64,000 nt of DNA. Source: Bacillota bacterium (GTDB lineage Bacteria > Bacillota > DTU025 > MWDF01). Shown here piece by piece: positions 1-8,925 of the stretch. The notes under the pieces are model-generated. The model saw nothing but the letters and a program-made list of their open reading frames with translations. It made no database searches and had not been told where the DNA came from. The number at the start of each line of letters is the position of its first letter. The first letter of the stretch is position 1. The DNA lies in NCBI GenBank assembly GCA_029565935.1, contig JAKQNF010000013.1:62001-126000 (forward strand), in the 5' to 3' direction. The position numbers were made by a program, and so were the translations under genes.

Positions 1-218
1 CTGCATCCGAGGGCAAGATGAAGGGCATACTCGGTTATTCTGACCTGCCCCTAGTTTCCATCGACTACAACCATGACGCCAGGTCTTCGATCGTGGACGC
101 GCTGAACACGATGGTGGTCGACGGCGACATGGTAAAAGTGCTCGCATGGTACGACAATGAATGGGGTTACTCTAACAGGATAATCGACCTCGCCAGATTC
201 GTAGCCTCGAAGATGTAA
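1..218 (+). CDS. gap: Glyceraldehyde-3-phosphate dehydrogenase, C-terminal end (partial)
   Basis: This is the last 71 codons of type I GAPDH, the glycolytic enzyme that oxidises glyceraldehyde-3-phosphate to 1,3-bisphosphoglycerate with NAD. The gene enters from the left edge, so its start is outside the window. The reading frame opens at base 3 with the family's ASEG segment, followed by [13 protein letters not shown] and the near-invariant [11 protein letters not shown] close to the C-terminus. It lies 23 bases upstream of pgk on the same strand, the usual order of a glycolytic operon. Identity is secure from these motifs; nothing can be said about the NAD-binding half. Confidence 0.95.
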   Translation, partial: ASEGKMKGILGYSDLPLVSIDYNHDARSSIVDALNTMVVDGDMVKVLAWYDNEWGYSNRIIDLARFVASKM

Positions 219-241
219 GCAGGGAAGGCAAGGATCCGAAC

Positions 242-1426
242 ATGAACAAGAAGACAGTCAGGGATATCGACGTAAAGGGAAAGAGAGTGCTCGTCAGGGC
301 CGATTTCAACGTACCCCAGGACAAGTCCGGTCAGATCACGGACGACAGAAGGATAAGAGAGGCCCTCCCCACGATAAAATACCTGCTGGAGAAAGGTGCC
401 AGCGTGGTGTTGGCATCGCACCTCGGCAGGCCCAACGGAGTAAGGAACGAGAAATTCACCCTTATGCCGGTAGCCGAAAGGCTGTCCGAACTTCTCGGGT
501 TTCACGTACCGCTTCTTTCCGATTGTGTAGGGCCTGAGGTTGATGCTCACGTAAGGGCTATGAAACCCGGCGAAGTGGCATTACTGGAGAACGTAAGGTT
601 CCACAAGGAAGAGGAGGCCAACGACACCGTGTTTGCAAAGGAGCTGGCATCGACGGCGGACATCTTTGTGATGGATGCTTTCGGCACAGCTCATCGCGCC
701 CATGCATCCACGGAGGGCGTGGCAAGGCACATCCCCGCCGTGGCAGGGCTTCTAGTCGAGAAAGAGCTCAGGATAATGGGCGATGCGCTGTCGAATCCCA
801 AGAGACCTTTCGTAGCAGTCCTGGGAGGAGCGAAGGTCAAGGACAAGATCGCCGTGGTCGAGAACCTTCTCGGGAAGGTAGACACCCTGATCATAGGTGG
901 GGGGATGGCGTATACTTTCCTGAGATCGGAAGGATATCCGACAGGCGGCTCACTCTTGGATTCTGAAAGGCTCGATTACTGCAAGGACATCATCTTGGCA
1001 GCGAAAGCCAAGGGAGTGAAGCTGTTGCTTCCCATGGACCATGTAGCGGCCACGAGCCTGGACGGGAACGGAACATCCAGAATAGTAGATGGCGAAGGAA
1101 TACCACAGGACATGATCGGTGTCGACATAGGACCACAGACGGGTAAGGCCTTCGCGGAAGAGATAAAGACGGCAAAGACGGTAGTATGGAACGGCCCGAT
1201 GGGCGTCTTCGAGGTGCCTGAATACAGCAAGGGCACGCTGGCCATAGCGAACGCACTTGTTGAATCATCAGCGGTGACGATCGTAGGTGGCGGGGATTCC
1301 GCCGCCGCGATAGAGAAGCTGGGGTTGGCCGATAAGGTAACCCACGTATCGACCGGAGGCGGCGCATCCTTGGAATTCCTCGAGGGGAAGGTCCTTCCCG
1401 GAATAGACGCCCTACAGGACCTTTGA
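242..1426 (+). CDS. pgk: Phosphoglycerate kinase
   Basis: Transfers the acyl phosphate of 1,3-bisphosphoglycerate to ADP in the cytoplasm. At 394 aa it has the normal length of a bacterial monomeric PGK. Visible signatures in order: VRADFNVP near the N-terminus, [20 protein letters not shown], then the C-terminal nucleotide domain with [28 protein letters not shown] and GGGDSAAA, ending in [14 protein letters not shown]. The ATG at 242 is preceded by AAGGA at a good distance. It is followed after 14 bases by tpiA, so gap, pgk and tpiA are probably co-transcribed. No odd features. Confidence 0.98.
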   Translation: MNKKTVRDIDVKGKRVLVRADFNVPQDKSGQITDDRRIREALPTIKYLLEKGASVVLASHLGRPNGVRNEKFTLMPVAERLSELLGFHVPLLSDCVGPEVDAHVRAMKPGEVALLENVRFHKEEEANDTVFAKELASTADIFVMDAFGTAHRAHASTEGVARHIPAVAGLLVEKELRIMGDALSNPKRPFVAVLGGAKVKDKIAVVENLLGKVDTLIIGGGMAYTFLRSEGYPTGGSLLDSERLDYCKDIILAAKAKGVKLLLPMDHVAATSLDGNGTSRIVDGEGIPQDMIGVDIGPQTGKAFAEEIKTAKTVVWNGPMGVFEVPEYSKGTLAIANALVESSAVTIVGGGDSAAAIEKLGLADKVTHVSTGGGASLEFLEGKVLPGIDALQDL

Positions 1427-1440
1427 TAAGAGGTAGTTGT

Positions 1441-2211
1441 ATGAGAAGAAGGATTGCTGCTGGTAACTGGAAGATGAATATGGGGCTCGAAGCCTCTGTA
1501 GAACTTGCCCGTAAGGTCAAAGACTTTACGGGCATTCATGCGCATTCGGTCGACATCGTGGTATGCCCCACTTTCCTTTCGCTGGCCAGGACGGCCGGGG
1601 AGCTAGAAGGAAGCGGCATAGCGGTCGGCGCGCAGGATTGTTATCATGAATCGCAAGGCGCGTTCACCGGGGAGGTGAACCCGGAGCTGATAAGGGACGC
1701 AGGAGGATCGTACTGCATAGTGGGCCATTCCGAAAGGCGCACGCTCATGCATGAGACGGACAAAGAGGTCAACCTTAAGGTTAAGTCCCTGATCGGTGGA
1801 TGCATAGTACCGATAATATGCGTAGGCGAGACACTGGCCGAAAGGCAGGCGCTCGATACCATGAACGTCGTACGAGGGCAGGTAATGCGCGCATACGCAG
1901 GTATAGAGCCTGAAGCCGCAGCCAGGACCGTCATCGCGTATGAGCCGGTATGGGCCATCGGCACAGGCCTGAACGCCACCGCACAGGACGCACAGGCGGT
2001 ATGCAGGGCCATCAGGGACACCGTCCGTTACATCTACGACGATACCACTGCGGATTCTGTAAGGATCTTGTACGGAGGTTCCGTCAAGGCTGACAACATA
2101 TCGGACCTGATGTCAGAAAAAGACATAGACGGTGCATTGGTCGGGGGCGCCAGCTTGAAAGCGGCGGAGTTCGGCAAGATAATCCAGGCGATCGCCGGGA
2201 TGATACAGTAG
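1441..2211 (+). CDS. tpiA: Triosephosphate isomerase
   Basis: Interconverts dihydroxyacetone phosphate and glyceraldehyde-3-phosphate. The 256-aa product has the catalytic lysine in GNWKMN, the catalytic histidine in GHSERR, the catalytic glutamate in AYEPVWAIGTG, and the phosphate-binding YGGSVK and GALVGGAS segments. I chose the ATG at 1441, which has AGAGG at 1429-1433, rather than the in-frame TTG at 1423 that overlaps the end of pgk. The next gene is eno; no phosphoglycerate mutase gene lies between them, although gpmI is common at this spot in related clusters. Confidence 0.97.
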   Translation: MRRRIAAGNWKMNMGLEASVELARKVKDFTGIHAHSVDIVVCPTFLSLARTAGELEGSGIAVGAQDCYHESQGAFTGEVNPELIRDAGGSYCIVGHSERRTLMHETDKEVNLKVKSLIGGCIVPIICVGETLAERQALDTMNVVRGQVMRAYAGIEPEAAARTVIAYEPVWAIGTGLNATAQDAQAVCRAIRDTVRYIYDDTTADSVRILYGGSVKADNISDLMSEKDIDGALVGGASLKAAEFGKIIQAIAGMIQ

Positions 2212-2237
2212 CGGCGATCACGCCGCGCCAATACGAT

Positions 2238-3559
<1,322 letters not shown>

Positions 3560-3567
3560 GAGGCAGG

Positions 3568-4479
3568 ATGGACAGGCTGAAAAGGCTCATCCCGATAGAT
3601 GAGGAACCGGCGCAGGCAGGGCCGAAAACCCTGCCAGCGCCTTTTTCCGCCATGCCCTCAGTGAAGACGAGATATAAGCTGTTGATATCCGATCTGGACA
3701 ACACTCTTCTCGATGAGGAGAAGAAGGCCTGCGAAACGGATTTGAAGGCCATCAACAGGCTCGTGGAAGCGGGCTTCATTTTCACTTTCGCGACTGGCAG
3801 GGGCCCTGGAGCCACCGCCAGGCTGTATAGGGAACTAGGTGCAAACGCACCGGCAATTATATTTAACGGGGCGCGTATAGTGGATTTCGCAAAAGGCGGG
3901 AAGGTCATATTCTCGAAGGTTATGGAAAGAGGATCGGCCATAAGGGCGCTCGAGTATGCCGAAGAGCTCAACACCACTGTTATGGCTTTCGAGGGCGAGA
4001 ACTGCATGGCAGCAAGCCACGACAAGTGGGTGGATTTCTACGAAAGATCCACGTCTGCGAGTTGTCTTGTGGTGGGAGACCTTGTGAAATACGTCTCATC
4101 GCTTCCATCCGGGATGGAGCTGACCAAGTTGATTTTCTTCTCGGATCCTTCGGAAAGGGACCGGATAATCGAAAAGCTGCAGGACAATTTTCAGGAGTTC
4201 ACATCTGTGGCTACGACACCCTGTTACTCAGAGATGCTGCCATTGGGCGTATCCAAGGGGTTTGCGCTTACGAAACTGGCCAAGTACCTCGGCCTTGAGA
4301 TGGGTGAGATAGTGGCGGTGGGGGATGCTCCCAACGATATAGAGATGATGGAGGTCGCGGGGTTGGGTGCGGCCGTGATGAACGCCGATGACATAGTGAA
4401 AGCCTCGGCGGACATCATAGTCGGGCCGGGAGGCCAAGGCGGGATAGCGGAGCTCATAAGCATAGCGTTCGGGATATAG
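3568..4479 (+). CDS. Cof-type HAD-superfamily phosphatase
   Basis: Predicted cytoplasmic phosphatase of the Cof/YidA group; such enzymes act on sugar phosphates, flavin nucleotides or similar small substrates, and the substrate here is unknown. HAD motif I is DLDNTLLDE, motif II FATGRG, the motif III lysine is in SKGFALTKL, and motif IV is VGDAPNDIEMM; the cap domain lies between II and III. The start is uncertain. The ATG at 3568 has AGAGG four bases upstream but gives a 28-residue extension encoded across a terminator hairpin. The ATG at 3652 matches the normal family N-terminus but has no visible SD. I give the longer form. Confidence 0.88.
   Translation: MDRLKRLIPIDEEPAQAGPKTLPAPFSAMPSVKTRYKLLISDLDNTLLDEEKKACETDLKAINRLVEAGFIFTFATGRGPGATARLYRELGANAPAIIFNGARIVDFAKGGKVIFSKVMERGSAIRALEYAEELNTTVMAFEGENCMAASHDKWVDFYERSTSASCLVVGDLVKYVSSLPSGMELTKLIFFSDPSERDRIIEKLQDNFQEFTSVATTPCYSEMLPLGVSKGFALTKLAKYLGLEMGEIVAVGDAPNDIEMMEVAGLGAAVMNADDIVKASADIIVGPGGQGGIAELISIAFGI
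3609..3646 (+). terminator. Intrinsic terminator after eno, inside the phosphatase 5' end
   Basis: GGCGC (3609-3613) and GGCAGGG (3615-3621) pair with CCCTGCC (3629-3635) and GCGCC (3637-3641) around one A-A mismatch, with a seven-base loop, then TTTTT at 3642-3646. Its form is textbook rho-independent. It lies within the long version of the downstream phosphatase frame, so it may end the glycolytic transcript or act as an attenuator. Confidence 0.85.
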
Positions 4480-4482
4480 GAC

Positions 4483-4511
4483 TTGCATTAGACAGTACCC
4501 ATTGATAAAAT
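4483..4511 (+). promoter_or_regulatory. Candidate sigma-70 promoter for secG
   Basis: TTGCAT at 4483-4488 and TAAAAT at 4506-4511 are separated by 17 bases, in the short gap before secG and about 20 bases ahead of its SD. Four of six -35 and five of six -10 bases match consensus. Confidence 0.45.
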
Positions 4512-4546
4512 TACTTTTGTATAAATCGTTAGGAGGGGGCTTCCCA

Positions 4547-4777
4547 GTGGAGATACTTAGAATCGTGCTAATAATCATTCAGTTCTTACTCGCCTTGGGG
4601 CTTATAGCGATAGTCATATTGCAGCCTGCGAAGGGTGAGGGACTGGGCTCCATAGGAGGGGGCTCTAAGCTCTTTTTCAGCAAGAAGAAAGGTTACGAGG
4701 CAATGCTTGAGAAAGCGACCACTTGGGTCGCCGTTGCGTTCATGGTGACATCTTTCCTGTTCATCTTCGTCAAGTAA
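4547..4777 (+). CDS. secG: Preprotein translocase subunit SecG
   Basis: Small membrane subunit of the SecYEG channel. The 76-aa product has two hydrophobic segments (about residues 3-22 and 55-74) joined by a loop carrying LQPAKGEG and a glycine-rich run with a GGSKLFF segment, as in SecG. I chose the GTG at 4547 because AGGAGG at 4531-4536 is correctly placed; an upstream TTG would add 15 unrelated residues. A strong terminator follows, so it probably forms its own short transcript. Its position between eno and smpB is the usual one in many bacteria. Confidence 0.93.
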   Translation: MEILRIVLIIIQFLLALGLIAIVILQPAKGEGLGSIGGGSKLFFSKKKGYEAMLEKATTWVAVAFMVTSFLFIFVK

Positions 4778-4802
4778 GGTGGACCGTAAAGCGGTTTGAC
4801 GA

Positions 4803-4831
4803 GCCTCGCTTATATGCGAGGCTTTTCGTTT
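4803..4831 (+). terminator. Intrinsic terminator after secG
   Basis: GCCTCGC (4803-4809) pairs with GCGAGGC (4816-4822) over a six-base loop and is followed by TTTTCGTTT. Confidence 0.85.
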
Positions 4832-4851
4832 ATCGATGCGGAGGTAAGGCG

Positions 4852-5406
4852 ATGATAGCACGTGAAGAGGCGATGGAGCTCGTAAAGGGCAACGTAGCGA
4901 ACAAGAACTTGATAAACCATATGCTGGCGTCGGAGTTCATTATGAGAGCGCTCGCGGAAAGGTTCGGCGAGGATCCTGAAAAATGGGGATTGGCAGGACT
5001 GTTGCACGACATCGACTATGACAGCACATACACGGACATGATGCGGCACAGCAAGGTCGGGGCCGAGATGCTTAAGGAAGCGGGCGTGGCGGATGACATA
5101 TGCTACGCGGTCCTTGTGCATAACGACGCTCATGGAGAACCGCGCAAGAGCATGATGGACAAGGCGCTGCATGCCGTGGATCCACTGACCGGACTAATTG
5201 TGGCAGCAGCACTCGTCATGCCTGGGAAGAAGCTTGCTTCTGTGACGTCCGAGAAGGTGCTGAACAGGTTCAAGGAGAAGGCTTTTGCCAGGGGGGCGAA
5301 CAGGGAGCAGATAAAGACCTGTTCAGACATGGGCATCAGCCTTGAGGAGTTCGTCAGCATAGGCCTTGAGGCCATGCAGATAAGAGCGGCTGAGATAGGA
5401 TTATAG
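4852..5406 (+). CDS. HD-domain phosphohydrolase (COG2316-like)
   Basis: Predicted metal-dependent phosphohydrolase of 184 aa. Metal-ligand motifs are visible in order: the first histidine in NHMLASE, the HD pair in LLHDIDYD, a histidine in RHSKVG, VLVHND, and the terminal aspartate in HAVDPLTG. The substrate is unknown; members of this group are often called HDIG hydrolases. The ATG at 4852 has GGAGGT at 4840-4845. The gene lies 20 bases upstream of smpB on the same strand and may be co-transcribed with it, but a link to trans-translation is only positional. Confidence 0.85.
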   Translation: MIAREEAMELVKGNVANKNLINHMLASEFIMRALAERFGEDPEKWGLAGLLHDIDYDSTYTDMMRHSKVGAEMLKEAGVADDICYAVLVHNDAHGEPRKSMMDKALHAVDPLTGLIVAAALVMPGKKLASVTSEKVLNRFKEKAFARGANREQIKTCSDMGISLEEFVSIGLEAMQIRAAEIGL

Positions 5407-5426
5407 AGCTAAGGGGAAGAGCGTAG

Positions 5427-5912
5427 ATGCAAACGCAAGGCGATGCGATCAAGACTATAGCGACGAACAGGAAGGCACATAGGAACTTCTCAATTATCGA
5501 GACCTATGAGGCCGGCATAGCCTTGAGCGGAACCGAGATACAAAGCGCAAGGAGGGGCAGGGTCAACCTGTCCGACGCATGGGTGGAGATAAGGGATGCG
5601 GAGGCTTTTCTAATAGATTCGCATATCTCCGAATGGGAGTTCGGCAATATCTTCAACCATGAACCTAGGAGGGACAGGAAGCTCCTTCTTCACAAGGCCG
5701 AGATAAGGAGGCTTGACCAGAAGGTCAAGGAGAAGGGGTACACCATCACCGCCCTGAGCATGTATCTGAGCAAAGGAAAGGCAAAAGTGGAGATAGGTTT
5801 GGCGAAGGGCAAGACCGGCCTGGATAAGCGCGAAGATATCAAGGAAAGGGATATTAAAAGGTCGCTGGACACTGCCCGCAAATCGGGTAGGGCCGGTGAT
5901 TCGGATTGGTAA
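5427..5912 (+). CDS. smpB: SsrA-binding protein SmpB
   Basis: RNA-binding partner of tmRNA: it places tmRNA in the A site of stalled ribosomes so that trapped nascent chains are tagged and released. The 161-aa product shows ALSGTEIQSAR, the SHISEW segment, NHEPRRDRKLLLHK, and the basic tail beginning at KGKTGLDKREDIKERD, which in the family inserts into the mRNA channel. The SD is GGGGAAGAG just before the ATG at 5427. The tmRNA gene starts 22 bases downstream, which fixes the functional pair. Confidence 0.97.
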   Translation: MQTQGDAIKTIATNRKAHRNFSIIETYEAGIALSGTEIQSARRGRVNLSDAWVEIRDAEAFLIDSHISEWEFGNIFNHEPRRDRKLLLHKAEIRRLDQKVKEKGYTITALSMYLSKGKAKVEIGLAKGKTGLDKREDIKERDIKRSLDTARKSGRAGDSDW

Positions 5913-5919
5913 CATACGT

Positions 5920-5925
5920 TATAAT
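5920..5925 (+). promoter_or_regulatory. -10 element of the ssrA promoter
   Basis: A perfect TATAAT lies ten bases ahead of the predicted tmRNA 5' end. The -35 region falls in the last codons of smpB (near 5897-5902, TGATTC) and is poor. ssrA may therefore have its own start as well as read-through from smpB. Confidence 0.6.
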
Positions 5926-5934
5926 ATAGGTGTA

Positions 5935-6283
5935 GGGGGCGATACGGTTTCGACGGGGAGAGTTGCGACAGTCTAGGCGAGCCGAGTTGTCCGCAAACTC
6001 GATAAACAGGCGGAAAACACATAAAAGCCAATAATTACGCTTACGCTGCTTAATTAAAGCAGACGTCCGAAGCGGCCCCATCCCGGAGGACTGCAAGGGC
6101 GCCAAATAAACCGGGGATGCTCTTTCGGTAATTCTCGGAGCCGGAGGAAAAGATTATCGAGATAGCGACTGGAGAGCCGGCCGAAGGGCGCTTTAGGAGC
6201 GAAAATTGAAACTGCGGCTACGCTCGTAGAAGGGGCTGAAGTGACCTTTTCGGACCCGGGTTCGACTCCCGGCGCCTCCACCA
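5935..6283 (+). ncRNA. ssrA: Transfer-messenger RNA (tmRNA)
   Basis: One-piece tmRNA. The 5' end GGGGGCG pairs with CGCCTCC at the 3' end (one G-U) to form the acceptor stem, followed by discriminator A and an encoded CCA ending at 6283. The tRNA-like domain has GGTTTCGACGGGG at the 5' side and a T-arm with GGTTCGACTCCC. The tag reading frame begins at the resume codon GCC (6027-6029) and stops at TAA 6051-6053, giving ANNYAYAA. The hairpin CTGCTT-AATT-AAGCAG closes over the stop codon. The gene sits directly after smpB. The ends should be accurate to a few bases because of the acceptor stem. Confidence 0.95.
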
Positions 6284-6287
6284 TAAA

Positions 6288-6332
6288 TTGATCGAGGCAT
6301 TGATATGATACCTCGGTCAACACTTTAATTTT
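6288..6332 (+). terminator. Probable terminator of ssrA
   Basis: TTGATCGAGG (6288-6297) pairs with CCTCGGTCAA (6311-6320), with one G-U and a 13-base loop, followed by the loosely T-rich CACTTTAATTTT. It starts five bases after the encoded CCA. The tail is imperfect. Confidence 0.6.
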
Positions 6333-6346
6333 GCATATATGCAAAA
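6329..6346. repeat. Perfect 18-bp palindrome downstream of ssrA
   Basis: TTTTGCATATATGCAAAA equals its own reverse complement. It stands alone, just past the ssrA terminator at the left edge of the AT-rich island. It could be an operator, a recombination scar or chance in AT-rich DNA. Confidence 0.5.
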
Positions 6347-6493
6347 CCCGTAATACAAGGTATTTACCTCATGAGGAGAAATGAAATAGTCCTGCTAAAA
6401 ATAACAGGGGTATTGTTAAGAATCGGACCTTATCTATCTGTATCGTAGTCGTCATCACTCCAATTCAGATTTGCCTTAGATGCGCACAAACGC

Positions 6494-6525
6494 AAAAGCC
6501 CGTCAGACATCAAAATCTGACGGGC
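6494..6525 (-). terminator. Intrinsic terminator of the phosphoesterase gene
   Basis: On the minus strand GCCCGTCAGA (6525-6516) pairs with TCTGACGGGC (6507-6498) over an eight-base loop, followed by TTTT at 6497-6494. It is 60 bases past the stop codon of the minus-strand gene at 6584. Confidence 0.85.
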
Positions 6526-6583
6526 CATATTAATCGTTGATGTTCGTTGGAGCGAATATAGAATGCTTGGTGGCATACACCGT

Positions 6584-7894
6584 TTATTTGCTGACGCCTT
6601 CGCCAATATCTATCAGGGTACCATCCTCTGCAAAGCTGTAGAGCTTCGCCGTATCCTTCTCACCCGCAGTAATGACAGTAAAAGTACGGGCGGCATCTGG
6701 ATAGTTAGTATTATTGTCTATCCAAGTTCCGGTGTTGATGTAGTAGGTTCCGTAGCCGATGTTCCATAATGCTGGTACGTGGGTGTGACCAAACACGACG
6801 ATGTCCACAGTATCATTCGGATTGTCAATATACTGCGTCTTGGCTTGTTTAAAGAAATAATTCCAATCTAACGTACCGGATACCGCCTCGATAAAGGTGT
6901 TTTGAACCTTGATGTTATTGAGCTTCTGCCGCGCGTCCCATGTGCGCTGAATATTCCTGAACAGTACGGGCGCCGAGATCGTTCCGTCCGCCTGCTTGGC
7001 CGGGAAGAAATCGAGATATGTATAAGTGCCGTCAAAACCCGCGATATGCATATCGAAAATATTCTCATCGAGACTTTCGTTGGGTGTAATTCGCTCTGAG
7101 ATATTCTTGAGAAGCGAGTAATAGATGTAAGCACCGTACTGATCCGTATCGGCTTGATCCGGCACATTCTTAACTACTGGCAGCGCTTTTGCTACTTTTG
7201 GATAGCCTTCCAGCACCCATGTGGCGGCATATCGGGCATAAAGATACCCGGCTGGCAAAATCGTATCGTCGTTGCCGCACAGCTCCGCATTTGTTACCGT
7301 ATCCGGCGCAGAGAATACATCATATCGATGACCATGTTCAATCACGATCTCGTTCCTGTCTCCGGTATAATAAACACCCAGTCCTTCAGCATCTCTTGCC
7401 TGTATGATTCCGGGTATTGTTTCATCCAGTACGTTTGATTCAAGCAGCATATCATGATTCCCTATTACGTATACCAACTTTATACCGCTCGAAATGACGT
7501 TTTTCAATTCATCTATTACGCCCTGATTATTGATGATACAATCCTGATAAAACTTGGTTGAGTCAGAATAGCTTGGGTAATAAACCGGCAGGTACCATTC
7601 ATCCAGAAAATCACCTGCAATGACAAGTTCCCGCACATCGTCCGTCTGCTGCAACCGTTGCAGAAATTCAATCATAAGGGGCCGATTATCCAAGGTTTCG
7701 GTGTAACTATCATCTATGCCCAAGTGAAGGTCGCTTATGACGACGATCTTATTTCTTTCATCGCCCGCTTCCCACAAGGGCTTCGCCGCCTCAAGCGTGC
7801 TGGTTTTCGCCGCACTTCCGGTGATGAGCAGTGCGAGAGAGGCTACTATGCTGCATATCAGCATGAAAGACAGAATCAATTTTTTCATATTCAC
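6584..7894 (-). CDS. Exported calcineurin-like metallophosphoesterase
   Basis: Predicted secreted dinuclear-metal phosphoesterase of 436 aa. An N-terminal signal peptide (about residues 1-28) is followed by the metallophosphoesterase motifs DLHLG (residues 56-60 region), GDFLDEW, GNHDM, EHGHRYD and FGHTHVP. The substrate is unknown. Translation may begin at GTG 7894 or at ATG 7888; AAGGA is four bases from the first and ten from the second. The gene is more AT-rich than its neighbours and uses different codons, and it lies in the stretch between ssrA and position 11100 that appears to be acquired. It has its own terminator. Confidence 0.88.
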   Translation of the reverse strand: MNMKKLILSFMLICSIVASLALLITGSAAKTSTLEAAKPLWEAGDERNKIVVISDLHLGIDDSYTETLDNRPLMIEFLQRLQQTDDVRELVIAGDFLDEWYLPVYYPSYSDSTKFYQDCIINNQGVIDELKNVISSGIKLVYVIGNHDMLLESNVLDETIPGIIQARDAEGLGVYYTGDRNEIVIEHGHRYDVFSAPDTVTNAELCGNDDTILPAGYLYARYAATWVLEGYPKVAKALPVVKNVPDQADTDQYGAYIYYSLLKNISERITPNESLDENIFDMHIAGFDGTYTYLDFFPAKQADGTISAPVLFRNIQRTWDARQKLNNIKVQNTFIEAVSGTLDWNYFFKQAKTQYIDNPNDTVDIVVFGHTHVPALWNIGYGTYYINTGTWIDNNTNYPDAARTFTVITAGEKDTAKLYSFAEDGTLIDIGEGVSK

Positions 7895-8345
7895 ATTATC
7901 CTTCTATTCCATAGATATTTTGACTGCGCTTTTGGGCATTCACATACGCCCATTTCAATCGATTCTCTATATGAGAATCAGCTTACCGCATACCGGTAGA
8001 TCTGTTCCGGCACGCTTCCGTGCGGGGTGAAGGCGGGATAGTGCTGCTTTGGCCAGACATTTCCGCCGGAGTTGGGACAAACAGTGCCCGATCCTCCCTC
8101 CGCCTTGCGTTATTGCTCAAGAATGATTATTCCTCATAAATGCGGCTTTTGTAAATACAACATACTCTAACACAGGTGTTTTTTATTACCTGCCGCCTGA
8201 ATAAACAAAATATGATCATTAAAACAATGATGAATGACCCACTTACGATGATGAGTGACAAACTGGCAAGCCTATAAAAAGGAAGTCATTTCCACCCAGA
8301 TCATGATAAACGGCGTAGAGGGTGAAGAAGTAGAGCCTCAATGCT
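7895..8345. other. Degenerate intergenic stretch
   Basis: About 450 bases between the phosphoesterase and the first recombinase remnant. Short open frames exist on the plus strand, for example from 8255, but none shows family motifs, a good SD or a plausible length. I read it as decayed mobile-element DNA. Confidence 0.4.
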
Positions 8346-8690
8346 TCAACTCGATTTCGCTTCCACTATTTGACCGGTATTCAGTATGCCGTCGCGGAAC
8401 ACCGTCGCTCGGTCAAGGATCGCAACCCACAGCCTTTCGTTCCACTCTTCGATTACGAGGGGCTTTTTCTTTAGCTCCTCGATTGACAGCCGGATTTTAC
8501 GGTTTTGGTCATGCTTCTGCTCTTCTCTGCCGTTAGCCACGTAAACTATGCCAGGGCCTTTTCGTAGCGAGCAAGCAGCCCATTATATTTCTTAGCGGAT
8601 TCCTCCTGAGATTGAGCGGTGTATGCGTTTTCCTTACTGCATCCTGGACCAGTTCGCCAACAACCTCAGGAGGCATACCTTAAAAGTACG
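8346..8690 (-). pseudogene. Serine site-specific recombinase, C-terminal remnant 1
   Basis: The minus strand encodes a broken tail of a large serine recombinase (TndX/TnpX-like). From right to left the frames read PPEVVGELVQDAVR, then ENAYTAQSQEESAKKYNG with LLARYEKALA before a stop, and after a shift the segment running from GREEQKHDQNRK to EEWNERLWVAILDRATVFRDG. The coiled-coil pattern and the W-N-E-x-L-W region followed by V-F-R-D-G are typical of the C-terminal end of this family. The catalytic N-terminal domain is absent. At least two frameshifts or stops separate the parts. Confidence 0.7.
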
Positions 8691-8925
8691 ATGCCCTTAC
8701 TAAACGGTATGAGGCGGTGGCAGCAGATCTGTAGTGGTTGCAAAACCTTTGCATTCTTCGTCTGTAATAGGACAAAGCAATGTCCCTTTTCATCCGCACC
8801 TTAAAAAATTGCCGGAAGTCCTCGATGCCTGGAATGACACCATCTGGACGGTGATGCTCGAAAAGGCGGTTATCACAAGGACGGCAGTATTACGTTCGTT
8901 TTTTTGTGCTTTATTGCACGGTGAT
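8682..8925 (+). pseudogene. Serine site-specific recombinase, C-terminal remnant 2
   Basis: The plus strand carries a second, different remnant of the same family: KYDALTKRYEAVAADL, a stop-ridden gap, then MSLFIRTLKK, LPEVLDAWNDTIWTVMLEKA and, after another shift, KDGSITFVF. It corresponds to the same C-terminal region as the neighbouring minus-strand remnant but is not identical, so two recombinase genes contributed. It overlaps the 3' end of the MATE gene by about 15 bases. There is no catalytic domain, so it cannot be active. Confidence 0.7.

Larger units (their letters stand above)
6284..6583. other. Intergenic junction between ssrA and the island
   Basis: This 300-base gap carries the ssrA terminator, a perfect 18-base palindrome TTTTGCATATATGCAAAA at 6329-6346, a shorter palindrome CCTCATGAGG near 6367, and the terminator of the converging phosphoesterase gene. 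I see no convincing gene. AT content rises sharply here compared with the DNA to the left. Confidence 0.6.

Noticed and set aside
976-1545. Long antisense open frames across pgk
   Set aside because: They lie wholly opposite a conserved gene, carry no motifs and are explained by the high content of synonymous third-position bases.
4502-4546. Upstream extension of secG by 15 codons
   Set aside because: The extension overlaps the SD AGGAGG, and the GTG at 4547 gives the normal SecG N-terminus.
6371-6448. A 25-codon frame beginning MRRNEIVLL in the gap after ssrA
   Set aside because: No SD and no known family; AT-rich DNA of an island edge gives such frames by chance.
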